From Cryptomeria japonica (Eukaryota > Streptophyta > Pinopsida > Cupressales > Cupressaceae): a stretch of 64,000 bases of DNA. Within the stretch, counting starts at the first letter, position 1, and each line of letters begins with the position of its first letter. A model generated the notes under the pieces. That model made no database searches, was not told the DNA's origin, and worked only from the letters and a program-made list of their open reading frames with translations. The stretch covers positions 22,707,772-22,771,771 of the forward strand of contig NC_081405.1 in the NCBI RefSeq assembly GCF_030272615.1. Reading direction: 5' to 3'. Below, in pieces: positions 1-11,033 of the stretch. The translations under genes and the position numbers were made by a program.

Positions 1-2
1 GT

Positions 3-2081
3 GGTTTGCACCAACAACAATTGTTGCAACAATTGAGTAATATACAAAAGGTACAATCGAATGTGCAAACAAGTAATGTGAAACAACAACAATTTCACAT
101 TCGACAACAAATTGCAGTGCCTTCAGCACCATTACAAGTTAATGCAAACTTGCAACCATCACAATGGATTGGACAAACAACACAGCAAGTTAATGCAAGT
201 GCTATACCCCATCCTAAGGAGAAGCAACGAAAAGTGCCTAAACAAAGTTTTTTACAAATGATGGGATATACACCACGACGAAAATTGGCACAAAGTCAAC
301 AAGTTCCGATCCATCAGCCTCAACACCAACATGTGCCACAATATGTGCCAAGGCAAGCAAGCTATCCTACTTTACAACCGCAATTGGTGCCTGTGCAATA
401 TCAACAGCCTACTCAATTGCAATATCAACCTAGGCTCCAAGAAGCACAACAACAAGGTCAATATCAAGGCATAGCACAACCACAGCAACAAGCGATGTAT
501 CAAGAACTTTATATGCCGGAAACACCAAAAATGGCCATTTCAGAGTATCAACAACCGAATGGAAATGCGATGTATCGACAAGGGATACCAACTGGGATTA
601 ATGATGGACCTCTAAATTCTGATACAATTGCGCAACAACTTGAGAAGTTGCAACGAAAAGTTGACGCATTAGAAACTAAAGGAACAAAGAAGTTGTATAC
701 AGATCAAGATTTATGTCCTAATCCATTTGACAAGAGTGTACACATGCCTCCTTTCCCTAAGCATTTTGAGGCACCTAATTTTGAGAAATATAAAGGGAAT
801 GGCAATCCAAAAGATCACATTCGAGCATTTTTCATGCCATGTACTGAGGTAAGCTATGAAGAGACGTATTTAATGCACTTATTTGCATGAAGTCTCACGG
901 GACAAGCTATGGATTGGTATTCACATTTGCCAGGAAATATAAAGACTTGGTCTGAATTGGCTCAAAAGTTTTTATCTCATTTTCCGTTCAACATCGACAG
1001 TGATGTGACCATGTCAGATTTATGCAACACCAAGCAAAAGCAAGGTGAATCATTAGTGACTTTCTTGCAACGATGGCAAAGCTTGTATAGTCGTTCTTCT
1101 CTTGATATACCTAAAGAACAACAAGTGAATCTGTTTATCCAGAATTCGGTCCCAGAAATGATGTATGAGCTAAAGTTGAAAAGTCCCAGTACTATAGAGA
1201 AACTTATTAAGAAGGGAATGAGCATTGAAACAGCTCTGGTAGCTAAAGGAATTATCAAGCTCAATAAAGACAATGACAATACCAATTATTCGGGGGATAG
1301 AAATAGATTTTGGTATAAGAACAAGAATGTCACTAATGATGGAGTTGTTGATGCAAGAGCGGTGAATGCAAATTAACCCCCATTCACGATCAAGAAATTG
1401 AGTGTTCCTAATATGTCAACTATGGAACAAAATCAAGCACCAATGAGCAATGTTACTCAACAGTCGCAATATCAACAACATGCTCAACAACAGCATACTC
1501 AACAACAAGGCCAACAACAAAACCAGCAGCGCAAACCCTTCCGATCGCGAGATGGGCCTCCTCGACAATTTACGCCATTTGGAGAGCCTATTGAATCAGT
1601 AATGAGACAATTGATACAAGCAAAATTTATTAAGCTACCAGATATCAAGGCAGAACCAGCGGTAAAACCGCATTGGTGGAATGATAATGCGTACTGTGAA
1701 TATCATCGGTCTAAAGGATACAAAACTGCATCCTGTTTCCAATTGAAACACATGATTCAAGATTTATTAGAGCAAGGAGTAATTGAGGTAGATCCACCCC
1801 ATCCGACCTCTAACATTGATCATACTATTTTCAAAACTCCTTTGCTTGATCATGACAAGGGTAAAGCGTCCTCTTCCAACTCTACCCAAACGGCCAATTA
1901 TGCAAATACTGGTTATAATAATGTCATTAATTGTTTTCATGCATCAAATGAGTATGTTTCTACCTTGAGAATAAAGGGACAAGATCCTTCTTATGCAGTC
2001 ACCACTCATTGATCCAAGATAGTCCTGAAAGGAGCTCCTGCAGCTCCTCCCAAGCCAACTCCTGCAAGTCAGTATAATCTT
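3..2081 (+). pseudogene. gag: Tat1 gag (partial, in-frame stops)
   Basis: This is the capsid and nucleocapsid part of the Tat1 polyprotein, which would package the element RNA. The frame is already open at the window edge, so the true start is missing. The N-terminal 200 codons are Gln-rich (many CAA runs). A retrotransposon-gag capsid segment follows at about 720-1140 (PFDKSVHMPPFP, then GQAMDWYSHLPGNIKTW). A CCHC-like knuckle lies at 1695-1736 (YCEYH...SC), with Tyr where Tat2 has the second His. Another Gln-rich tract is at 1430-1530. In-frame stops are TGA 888, TAA 1374 and TGA 2010; the frame never shifts. Collinear with Tat2 gag. Confidence 0.88.
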
Positions 2082-3875
2082 TTGGATCACCTAGGAAAGA
2101 CACTTGCACAAATATCAATCCTTGAGTTATTGAAAATGTCTCCCATGCATCGTGCAGTCCTGGATAAAGCTTTTGTTGAGTCCACTATTCCGACAGATAT
2201 TGATGTTGACCAGTTTCAAGCCCGGATTGGACATTTAGCCATTTCCCAAAATGTCGCATTTTCTGACAATGATATCTCACCCGACAAGCTCCCTCACAAT
2301 GATCCTTTACACCTTGAAGTCTTTGTTCATAACTGCAAAATCCGATGAGTCTTGATAGATGGCGGAGCAATTCTTAATATTTGTACTTTGAGAGTGGTTA
2401 TTGGCCTTGGGTATACAGAAAATGACATTGATGCTTCTAAAAGAATAACAATCAAAGCATATGATGATGCTGAGCGCCCATCCAAAGGGATAATTACATT
2501 TCCTATCAGAGTTGGTCCAGTGACAGAAAACACTTTCCTGCAAGTCCTCGACCTTGATCTCCCTTATAATATGATCCTTGGCCATCCATGGATTCATGCA
2601 ATGAAAGTAGTTCCATCCACCTATCATCAATGTTTGAAATATCCTTACAATGGAACTGAGATAACAATTCCTGGAGATCCTAATCCATTTCAATTTTGTG
2701 CTACTCTAAAGGATACCCCTCAGCAGCAAGTCCCAGTCAACAGAGAGTCCAAATCACATAGCTATGTAGATCCTAATCAATTGTTAGAGGCTGTCAAAGG
2801 AAAATTGAAGATACAAGACCAAGGATGTGGAGAATATTCAATGGATCAGACATTCCTCATCGAGAATTTGCCAATATCTCCAAAATCATATGGCAAACCG
2901 CATTTATTGCAAAAGGAACCTAAGGTCATTATTCAATATCAGCCTCCTACTACATTTACAAGATGGGGAGAACTTGACAAGGAAACTGTAGATGATGATG
3001 TCATAGATTGGCTTTATAAAGATCCAACTGAGACCCCACCTGTCAAGTTGCCAATGGAATGATATGGCAAAGGATTTACTATGCTGCAAAAGAAAGGATA
3101 TGATGGTTGCAATGGCTTAGGCCTGAACAACAATGGAAGGCTAGAACCTGTCATACCCAAGAGGCGACCTCCAACTTTAGGGTTAGGTTTTGTACCGTTG
3201 CGAATTGGATCCACATCTACCAAAGTGCCCACGTGTAGAAAAGGGCGTGATTCTGATGATGAAATAACACCTAAGGATCCCCAACCCGAAACTGATTCTA
3301 ATGAATGGGAGTGGAGTTCTTTTTCTTCCTGCTCCTATGCCCTCGATAATATTTTCATTGACCCTGATAATTTGCCTATGGAAGACAAACATGAAATAAC
3401 TCCTCTTCCTAAAACCTGTCCTCATGCTTGGATAGAGACATTTTGGGATCCAAGCTCCGAATCCGATACAAGCAGTTCGGATAGTGACACTACAGATGTT
3501 CATATCTTTACCATATCAGCCCTCTCTCTCCTTACAATTGATGATGACATGCCCCTCATCTACCCCTAGCTTATCCAACATGACCAACAAGAACCGCTCA
3601 CATTGGACTGTTTTCAAAATGACGAAGCAATTGCAGAATTCCTTGGACTACGGGAAGGCATACCACAAGGTGATCACAAGGCAGGATTTGCTATTGACCT
3701 GGATTCCATGGCATATTTTGGGGAGTCAACTCCCTCTTCCAGTCATCAAAATGAAAAAAGAGAAGAAATAGTAAAAAATCAAAAGAATAGATCTTTGGGT
3801 GAAAACCATAAGGCACTCTCTGATCATAAAAAAGTCAAAATAAAAGACGTACCTGCAGGTGAAAACCTCTCTTAG
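2082..3875 (+). pseudogene. Tat1 aspartic protease, G-patch and linker region
   Basis: This continues the gag frame. The retroviral-type aspartic protease lies at about 2300-2690: active-site LIDGGA at 2352-2369, then a flap-like segment and a C-terminal hydrophobic strand (MILGHPWIHAM). A G-patch follows at about 3063-3200 (YGKGFTMLQKKGYDG, GLGLNNNG, GLGFVP); G-patches occur after the protease in several retroelements and bind nucleic acid. The rest is an acidic linker up to RT. Stops at TGA 2346, TGA 3060, TAG 3567 and TAG 3873 break the frame without indels. TGA 2346 sits three codons before the catalytic Asp codon at 2358, so an intact protease cannot be made without readthrough. Confidence 0.85.
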
Positions 3876-3880
3876 GCACC
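3797..3880 (+). other. GTGAAAA hairpin motif, two copies inside Tat1 coding sequence
   Basis: Copy 1 (3797-3817) is GGGTGAAAA, then CC-ATAA-GG, then CAC. Copy 2 (3858-3880) is GGTGAAAA, then stem CCT, loop CTCTT, AGG, then CACC. They sit between the G-patch linker and RT, where the frame reads GENHKALSD and GENLS. The Tat2 copies at the matching place have longer stems. Confidence 0.55.
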
Positions 3881-6800
3881 CAAAGGTGGAAGAGTGGACA
3901 TACCCCTATCAAGTCAAGACAAATCAACATTGCTTGTGGAAATGACCGAGGAAATCAATTTGGGTACACCTGACAACCCTAAGGTCATTCATTTTGCCGC
4001 TTCTCTCTCACAACAGGAAAAAGTAGATTTTGTCAATTTCTTTCTTGAGAAGAAGATCAGCTTTGCATGGTCCTATGCAGATATGCCTAGCCTTGATCCA
4101 GAATTGGTTCTTCACCATTTGCCACTAAAACCTGATGCTAAGCCTGTCAAGCAGAAACTTAGAAAGATGCATCCTCAGGTGGCTCTTTTGGTCAAAGTGG
4201 AATTAAAAAAATTGCTAGATGTGGGCTTCATCAGACCCGTTGATTATGCAGACTGGATTTCAAATTTAGTACCAGTTAGCAAAGTAACTGGGGGCATCAG
4301 AATCTGCATAGATTTTAGGGATCTCAATAAAGCATGCCCTAAAGATGATTTTTCATTGCCAAACATAGACATCATAGTGGACATGACGGCTGGATATGAG
4401 ATGCTTTCATTAATGGATGGTTTCTCCGGCTATAACCAAATTCGCATTGCTCCTGAAGATCAGCATAAGACAGCATTCACTTGTGCTTGGGGTACCTACT
4501 GTTGGAATGTGATGCCCTTCGGTCTTAAAAATGCAGGCGCAACATATCAAAGAGCAATGATGACCATTTTTCATGATTTCATGCACACTTTGATGGAGGA
4601 CTATGTTGATGACTTGTTATGCAAATCTGTCACCAGAGATAGTCATCTGGCCATCCTGGGCCCGATCTTTGACCGAATGGAGACCTACAAACTCAGGCTC
4701 AATCCAAAGAAGTGTGTATTTGGTGTCACAGCTGGAAAGTTACTAGGATACATTGTTTCTCACCGAGGCATTGAGGTCGACCCTGCCAAAGTCAAAGCAA
4801 TAATGGATATGCCTCCACCTTCAAATCTCCGGCAATTAAGAAGTCTGCAAGGAAAGCTCCAATCAATCCGCCGCTTCATAGCTCAGTTGGCCAAAAAATG
4901 TCATCCATTCCAGCATCTATTGCATAAAGGTTTTGCTTTCAAATGGACTGAGCAATGTCAATCAGCCTTTCAAGCTCTTAAAGAATTTTTGTTGTCACCA
5001 TCTATTCTAATGCCTCCAATAGATGGAAAGCCATTTTTATTGTATATTTCTGCAACTGAAACGGCATTAGGAGTTCTCTTGGCCCAACAAGATGAGAACG
5101 GAAAAGAGCGAGCCATTTACTATATCAACTGGACACTGGTAGGCTATGACCTAAATTATTCAACTATTGAAAGGGCATGCTTAGCAGTGGTATTTGCAAT
5201 GCAGAAACTCCGACATTATATGCTGAGCCACCGAACATTGTTGGTTGCAAAAATTGACCCCTTAAAATATTTGCTTAGCCGAGCAGCTTTGACGAGTCGC
5301 CTAGCAAAATGGGTCATGATTCTCAGTAAATTTGACATTGAGTATATGGAGCGAAAGGCCATAAAAGGACAAGTCATAGCAGATCAACTTGCAGAGGCTC
5401 CTATTTCTGATGATCATCCCATGTTGACCGATTTTCCAGATGAATCAGTCTTTGCTTTCACATCATCTAATGAATGGAAGTTATACTTTGATGGGTCCCA
5501 TACCAAGTTTGGGTCCGGAGCAGGCATCTTGTTTGTCACCCCTCAAGGTGATGCTATTCCAAAGTCTTACAGAATAACTTTCCCCTGCACCAATAACATT
5601 GCAGAGTATGAAGCACTGGTTATAGGACTCCGAGTAGAAGTCCACTGGAATGTCAAGCATTTGCAAGTCTATGGAGATTCTCAATTAGTCATCCGACAAG
5701 TGAATGATGACTACGAAACAAAAGATGAAAAGCTTATTCCCTATAAGCATATGGTAGATTTCTTCAAGACCAAGTTCACGGCTATCCATTTCAAACAAGT
5801 TCCAAGAATGCAAAATAAGTCGGCAGATGCGATGGCTACGATTGCTTCCATGTTGAATATGCCAAGCAATATGGACAAATGTGAATTTTTAGTTGAACAA
5901 TTGCTGGTTCCTTCTTTTGACATTCCAACAGCCAATGTGATGTGCGTTCTTGTTGGTCCCAATTCCCCATGGTACAATGACGTCTATCAATATTTAAAAT
6001 CCCAAACCTTACCACCCAACCTTTCCGCTAACCAATGCCAAGCCTTTATCCGACAGACAGCCAAATATGTCATCATCACCAACACCCTTTACCACCGTTC
6101 CTTTGACCATACCCTCCTCAGGTGTTTGGATTCTGATGAAGCACAAACGGCTTTACACGAGGTTCACAATGGTATATGTGGGGGCCATTTCAATGGTCTA
6201 AGCTTAGCTAAAAAGTTGATTCGTGCTGGGTATTATTGGCCCACTCTGGAAAAAGATGTTCATGATTTTGTTAAGAAGTGCTACAAATGCCAGATTCATG
6301 GAAACTACATTCATGCACCAGCCCAAGAGCTTCATTCTGTCATATCTCCGTGGCCTTTTTCTCAATGGGGATTGGATCTTATTGGCAAGATTCACCCGAC
6401 CTCTGCAAATGGACACAAGTTCACCATTATAGCCATAGAGTATTTTACAAAATGGATTGAGGCTATCCCCATGACCTATATCACGGGTGTCCAAATTTCA
6501 AAATTCTTGCTGAATTATATCATATGCCGGTATGGGGTTCCCCTTGCCATAGTCACTGATAATGGTCGTCCTTTCAAGAATAAAGATGTTAAAGAGCTTT
6601 GTGCAAAGTTTTATATCCAACCCCGTTTCTCCAGTCCATACTATCCACAGGGGAATGGTCAAGCTGAAGCATCAAATAAAACCATTATCAAGATCCTGAA
6701 AAAGGTTGTCAATGATGCTAGTCAAGATTGGCATGTACAACTAAATCTAGCACTATGGGCTTATCGCACTTCTATCTGCACACCTACTGGCGCAACACCT

Positions 6801-7229
6801 TATTCCTTGGTGTATGGTGCAGAAGCTATTTTACCTTTGGAGGTGGAGATTCCTTCCTTGCGTGTTTCCTTGCAACATCTGATTGATGACGAGACACACA
6901 AAGTCTCTCAGCTGCATCAGCTTGAGATGTTGGATGAGAAACGTCAGACAGCTCTGACACATTTGCAAGCATATCAAAACTGTCTCCGTCGCTCTTATAA
7001 TAAGAAGGTCAAAGGGCGACACTTCGAAGTGGGAGACTTGGTTTTAAAGGCAAACCCTAAGCATGCACAGTCTACTGACATCATCAAAGGTAAATTTGAA
7101 CCTAATTGGGTTGGTCCTTTCATAGTAACTGCAGCATATGGCTTGGGGGCATATCAGCTTGCTACCCCGAAAGGTGAACCTCTGTCCGATCCTATAAACA
7201 GCATGCATCTTCGCAAGTACTGGGCATAA
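3876..7229 (+). CDS. pol: Tat1 pol: RT, RNase H, second RNase H, integrase (intact open frame)
   Basis: An uninterrupted frame of about 1117 codons follows the TAG at 3873. It has no good start of its own (GTG at 3894, first ATG 16 codons on), so it was probably made as part of Gag-Pol. RT has FRDLNKACPKDDF and the catalytic YVDD at 4602-4613. The first RNase H (about 5028-5390) has lost the usual first Asp (YISATETALG). A second RNase H (about 5475-5860) keeps Asp-Glu-Asp-Asp (YFDGS, AEYEAL, GDSQL, SADAMA). Integrase has an HHCC finger at 6157-6305 and an intact D,D,E core (WGLDLIG, VTDNGRPF, GNGQAEASN). It ends with a typical GKFEPNW...GAYQL tail. Expression was not testable. Confidence 0.93.
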   Translation, partial: APKGGRVDIPLSSQDKSTLLVEMTEEINLGTPDNPKVIHFAASLSQQEKVDFVNFFLEKKISFAWSYADMPSLDPELVLHHLPLKPDAKPVKQKLRKMHPQVALLVKVELKKLLDVGFIRPVDYADWISNLVPVSKVTGGIRICIDFRDLNKACPKDDFSLPNIDIIVDMTAGYEMLSLMDGFSGYNQIRIAPEDQHKTAFTCAWGTYCWNVMPFGLKNAGATYQRAMMTIFHDFMHTLMEDYVDDLLCKSVTRDSHLAILGPIFDRMETYKLRLNPKKCVFGVTAGKLLGYIVSHRGIEVDPAKVKAIMDMPPPSNLRQLRSLQGKLQSIRRFIAQLAKKCHPFQHLLHKGFAFKWTEQCQSAFQALKEFLLSPSILMPPIDGKPFLLYISATETALGVLLAQQDENGKERAIYYINWTLVGYDLNYSTIERACLAVVFAMQKLRHYMLSHRTLLVAKIDPLKYLLSRAALTSRLAKWVMILSKFDIEYMERKAIKGQVIADQLAEAPISDDHPMLTDFPDESVFAFTSSNEWKLYFDGSHTKFGSGAGILFVTPQGDAIPKSYRITFPCTNNIAEYEALVIGLRVEVHWNVKHLQVYGDSQLVIRQVNDDYETKDEKLIPYKHMVDFFKTKFTAIHFKQVPRMQNKSADAMATIASMLNMPSNMDKCEFLVEQLLVPSFDIPTANVMCVLVGPNSPWYNDVYQYLKSQTLPPNLSANQCQAFIRQTAKYVIITNTLYHRSFDHTLLRCLDSDEAQTALHEVHNGICGGHFNGLSLAKKLIRAGYYWPTLEKDVHDFVKKCYKCQIHGNYIHAPAQELHSVISPWPFSQWGLDLIGKIHPTSANGHKFTIIAIEYFTKWIEAIPMTYITGVQISKFLLNYIICRYGVPLAIVTDNGRPFKNKDVKELCAKFYIQPRFSSPYYPQGNGQAEASNKTIIKILKKVVNDASQDWHVQLNLALWAYRTSICTPTGATPYSLVYGAEAILPLEVEIPSLRVSLQHLIDDETHKVSQLHQLEMLDEKRQTALTHLQAYQNCLRRSYNKKVKGRHFEVGDLVLKANPKHAQSTDIIKGKFEPNWVGPFIVTAAYGLGAYQLATPKGEPLSDPINSMHLRKYWA

Positions 7230-7391
7230 TTTTCTATCAGTACTTCTTCAAATATGATCCTGAAAAAAATACAAAAAAATTATTAAAAAAAAAAGAGAGA
7301 AAAATACAAAAAAATGAAAAAAAATGAAAAATACAAAAAAATGAAAAAAGAGAAAAAAGAAAAAGAGCAAAGAAAAATGATTCGCCCTCTA

Positions 7392-7455
7392 GTGAAAACC
7401 TGGCAAACAGGCGCTTGGGGCAAGTACCTTGGTGAAAACCTGGCAAACAGGCGCC
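7392..7455 (+). other. GTGAAAA hairpin motif, two copies after Tat1 pol
   Basis: Two near-identical copies lie 150-230 bp after the pol stop: GTGAAAA, stem CCTG, loop GCAAA, stem CAGG, then CGC. They occupy 7392-7415 and 7431-7455. A matching cluster follows pol in Tat2. They lie in the region common to the 3' end of sense transcripts. Confidence 0.6.
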
Positions 7456-8110
7456 ATGTGTAAAATGAGATCATTGCTCCATCATCTATCATGACCTCTA
7501 AGCTATGCTTTTTTTTTCTCGGCCGGTTTCTCATGTCTATCTTTGTCTTGACCTGATGTCCTATTCCAGGCTCATTATTGGTCAACATCATTGTCTTACA
7601 TACCCCGGTTCTTTGTCCATATGTTTTGGTCCCGGTCTATGTATGTCTTTCCGATGCACATTGGGTGCGTTCCCTTGTCATGATCGATCACTGAAACTTT
7701 TGCATTTAAAAATGTCCTAAAAAATCTTCCAAAAACATTTAAAAACGTCCTTAAAAAAAAAAAAAAAATCTCATAAAAATTCAAAAATGTCTTGAAAAAA
7801 TCTTCCAAAAACATTTAAAAACGTCCTGAAAAAAAAAAATCTCATAAAAATTCAAAAATGTCCTGAAAAAAATCTTCCAAAAACATTTAAAAACGTCCTG
7901 AAATAATTTACAAAAAAAATTGAAAAATGTCCTGAAGAAAGATCATAAAAATTGAAAAAATGTCCTGAAAAAATCTCTCAAAAAAATCATATAATGTCCT
8001 GAAAAAACTCCCTAAAAAAATCGACTAAAGTCCTGAAGAAATATCTAAAAACTGAAAAAAGGAAAATCCCTAAAAATCATAAAAAGTCCTAAAAAAATGA
8101 ACACATAAAC
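7456..8110 (+). repeat. A-rich degenerate tandem repeat in Tat1 3' region
   Basis: 7456-7730 shows nothing recognisable. From about 7710 to 8110 short blocks recur: ACGTCCTGAAAA or ATGTCCTGAAAA, AATCTTCCAAAAACATTT, and CTCATAAAAATT. The period is roughly 60-70 bases at first and decays to the right. No conserved protein is encoded; the short reading frames here are low-complexity Lys/Phe. Confidence 0.7.
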
Positions 8111-9359
8111 ATTTCAAAAACATTAAAATCCAAAAACAAGCATTTTGCAATAAATGATACCTTGGTGCATAGACTGATCACTGAGCATCCATCCAATGAC
8201 TCGCAATCAATCAAACACTGTGCTTTAATGAAATCATGTGTAAATAGATGAACTCTTCAATCAAACTAGACATTCAAACTGATCAAAATTGTCATATCAA
8301 TCAACCTCAAAATCATTTGTCCTTGTCTCTACTATCATGGGTCTTATACAAGGTGTGGTATACTCGAAACCAGATTGTGTCCTGTCTTAGACGGGGTACC
8401 GCATGTCCTGAAACCAGACAGCATGATCGTCCTATCAGCACTTTCAACTTTTGACAATGAAGATCAAGATGTTTGTTTGATTTGTTGGAATTTGTGCATC
8501 TTATCTTTTTATTGATTTATCTTTGGCTTCGGTCATTTCCTATGTTGCTCGATGATGTCACTGAGTGATTTAGAGTGACCGGGATGGTTCATGGTCCTTT
8601 TCTTTTTTGTTGTGATTGTTGTTTGTCTGTGATGTGTCTGTCTTTCGCAAAAAGGGTTGCATTTCAGCTCTGGCCTTCAATGCCATGATGCTACGCATCC
8701 ATTTTGCTACATAAAAATAAAGGTTCTCACCTACAAAATGCATTACTGAAAGCAAGTTTTCTTCATCTTTAACTGTCTTCTGTCTCATTTTCTTCTTACT
8801 AACATTTCTTCCGTCAATTCGGATAGTCAGTTCGGTTTAGTGCTCTGATTTCCCCACACACATATGCTACATCCTGCATCCATTTGGTTAGTACATTTGC
8901 ATCACATTAAGCATCATATCAAGCATTTTATTCATTCCATATTATAAATGCATCAAAAACACATAAAAAAAAAAAACATATCCATACATGATCTACAATG
9001 GTACATAAACAATGCATAAGTCATCCATACATGGAAAAATAACATCAGTCATAACATATTGCATCCCATCATATCGATGCATATCATATCATATGTCACA
9101 ATAATATCGGAGTACAAAATCGGACTGTCTGTCCTAAGTATGGCCCGCAGGCTGACTACAAAATGTCAAAATACATAATATCCACTGTCTGTCTAAGGAG
9201 CACGTGCCTCTGTCACTGGGTGCTCCCTCTGTCCTCCTCATCCTTGCAAGGTCTTGCAGATGATGTCCCTCCTGGTCCTGGCTATGGTGGTCTCATAGGT
9301 CCACTCACCCCCATGCTGCTCAATGACCTACGAGAGCATGCCCTGCTCTCTGTCCTCGA
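8111..9359. other. Non-coding spacer of Tat1 between pol side and antisense gene
   Basis: No coding region I can support. The part from about 8870 to 9110 is rich in short CAT/ATG-containing words, as is the equivalent Tat2 stretch (27440-27650). It lies just beyond the stop of the antisense gene, so it may be that gene's 3' untranslated region. Confidence 0.5.
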
Positions 9360-11033
9360 TCATGCCCGATATGAAGGTGCTCTCTGCTCTGGTGGAACTG
9401 CACTCTCATAAAGTGTCCTCCAATGGCGTATCTCCTCTCTGGTCTCTACCAACATTTGTCCTAGTTCCCGTACACTAACATCCTGAATCGACCCAATATA
9501 CTCAGTGACTCTCTGTTCCTCTCGCTGTGCCTGAGCCATTGCTGCATCTCGAGCCGCTGTGAATCTAGCTATCTCCACTCTGAACTGATCATGCTCTCTC
9601 TCTAAAGTCTCAATGTGATCCTGCTGACTCGCTATGGTAGCCCTGAATATCTCCATCTCCTCTGTCCTAGCTGTCTCTGGCTCTATGGGTATGTCCTGTA
9701 ATGCCTCCTGCTCCCCATCCTCATCTTTGTCCTCCTCATCCCCGCCATCCTCATCTCTGTCTTCATCCCCATCCTCATCCTCATCCTCATCCCCATCCTC
9801 ATCCTCCTCGTCCTCATCATCTCCCTCCTCCTCTCCTGTGAGTGGGAAGTCCTCCTGTCGCCTCGATACTGGAATATCCGGATCTATCAATGGCACTGGC
9901 CGTCGTCGTGCAAACCATCTCTCATACTCATCTGTCATCCCGGCGTCTGCCACATCTGATCTCCAATCCCACTATCTCTATTGTAGCTGTGAGAAGTCTG
10001 CATATGCTATGTGTGGCTGAATCATACTCCCCCACTGACTCATCTCTCTGTGAGATCGGGCAAAGTGTATGGTCCTCCTGGGTACATCCTGCCTCTCTCC
10101 AAACTGTCGTCTGACTCTCTCTGGCAGGTACAACTCAATCACTCTCTGGCGATTCACTGGTCACCCAATTAGGTGCCTCTCCTATCTACAATATGGTAAC
10201 TCCTCACTGTCATCTGACCATCCCGAGCAATCATGATATGGCCTCCATATGAACTCTCTCAATCTGTCTAGCTCATGTCGCCAATATAGTATGTATCCAA
10301 AAGGACCCTGTCTCAGTGCTCCACCATAGCAATACACATATGGTCGGTGTGGTACTACCTGTCTATCTGTAATCAGTCGACATATGGCTATGTGTTCAAA
10401 TGCCCATACCTATAACAGTGTGACTCCACAGCTCAAAGTCTGAACTCCCTGATATGCTATCTGATGCAACTGAAAATACAGCATAGCCAGTACACATGGT
10501 CCCCATGCGTACACTGTCCCCTCTGTCGCCTTCCACTCTAGCACTCTTCCCCATCTAATAAGGAATCCATGTCCTTGTCTGTCTCCTGCTAGTAGACATG
10601 CTATCACCACATATCGTCGATCATACTCTGATGCCATAGTCTCCCAGCCAATCTCCCTCTCGACGGTATCCAACTCATCTGCGTCGCACTCAAATAATCT
10701 GCACAGTGTGTCTCTCCCTATCACTGGGTCATACTCTATCATCTCTCCATGAATCGGAATGCGGAGGATATGCCATACATCCTCCAGTGTCACTGTCGCC
10801 TCTCCAGTCGCCAGATGGAAGGAGGAAGTCTTTGACTGCCATTGCTCTGCCAATGCGGTAAGCAGTCCTATGTTTGCCCTAATCTCAGGCATGAATGTGA
10901 CATAGTATATCCCAAATCCTACTAAGGTATCTCTCTCTGTGCTCCTGAGTCTATGTCGTAGCATAAAGCAATCTGGTCGGTTTTCCTGTGTGATCAACGG
11001 ATACTGTCGACTCTGCATCACAAATTGGGGCAT
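9360..11033 (-). pseudogene. Antisense plant-mobile-domain (PMD) protein gene of Tat1
   Basis: One frame runs from ATG at 11033 to the stop at 9360 (about 557 codons), broken only by stops at 10410, 10182, 10161, 9978 and 9972. The N-terminal half matches the PMD (MAIN-like) family: SFHLATGEATVTLEDVW, a helical middle, WGPCVLAMLYFQLHQ and CGVTLL. Residues about 360-420 form an Asp/Glu-rich linker. The end is a coiled coil (TLEREHDQF...EEIRHWRTLYES). PMD proteins are known as nuclear silencing factors in plants and as passengers in plant transposons; what this copy does is unknown. It lies opposite to gag-pol, just before the 3' LTR. Tat2 has CAG where Tat1 has the first stop, which indicates C-to-T decay. 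Confidence 0.82.

Noticed and set aside
3873..3893. Programmed stop readthrough between linker and pol in Tat1
   Set aside because: There are six other stops in the same frame and Tat2 has sense codons here, so decay is the simpler reading.
9634..10114. + strand Ser/Pro-rich ORFs
   Set aside because: They are the complement of the acidic linker of the - strand PMD gene (GAGGAT repeats read as ATCCTC).
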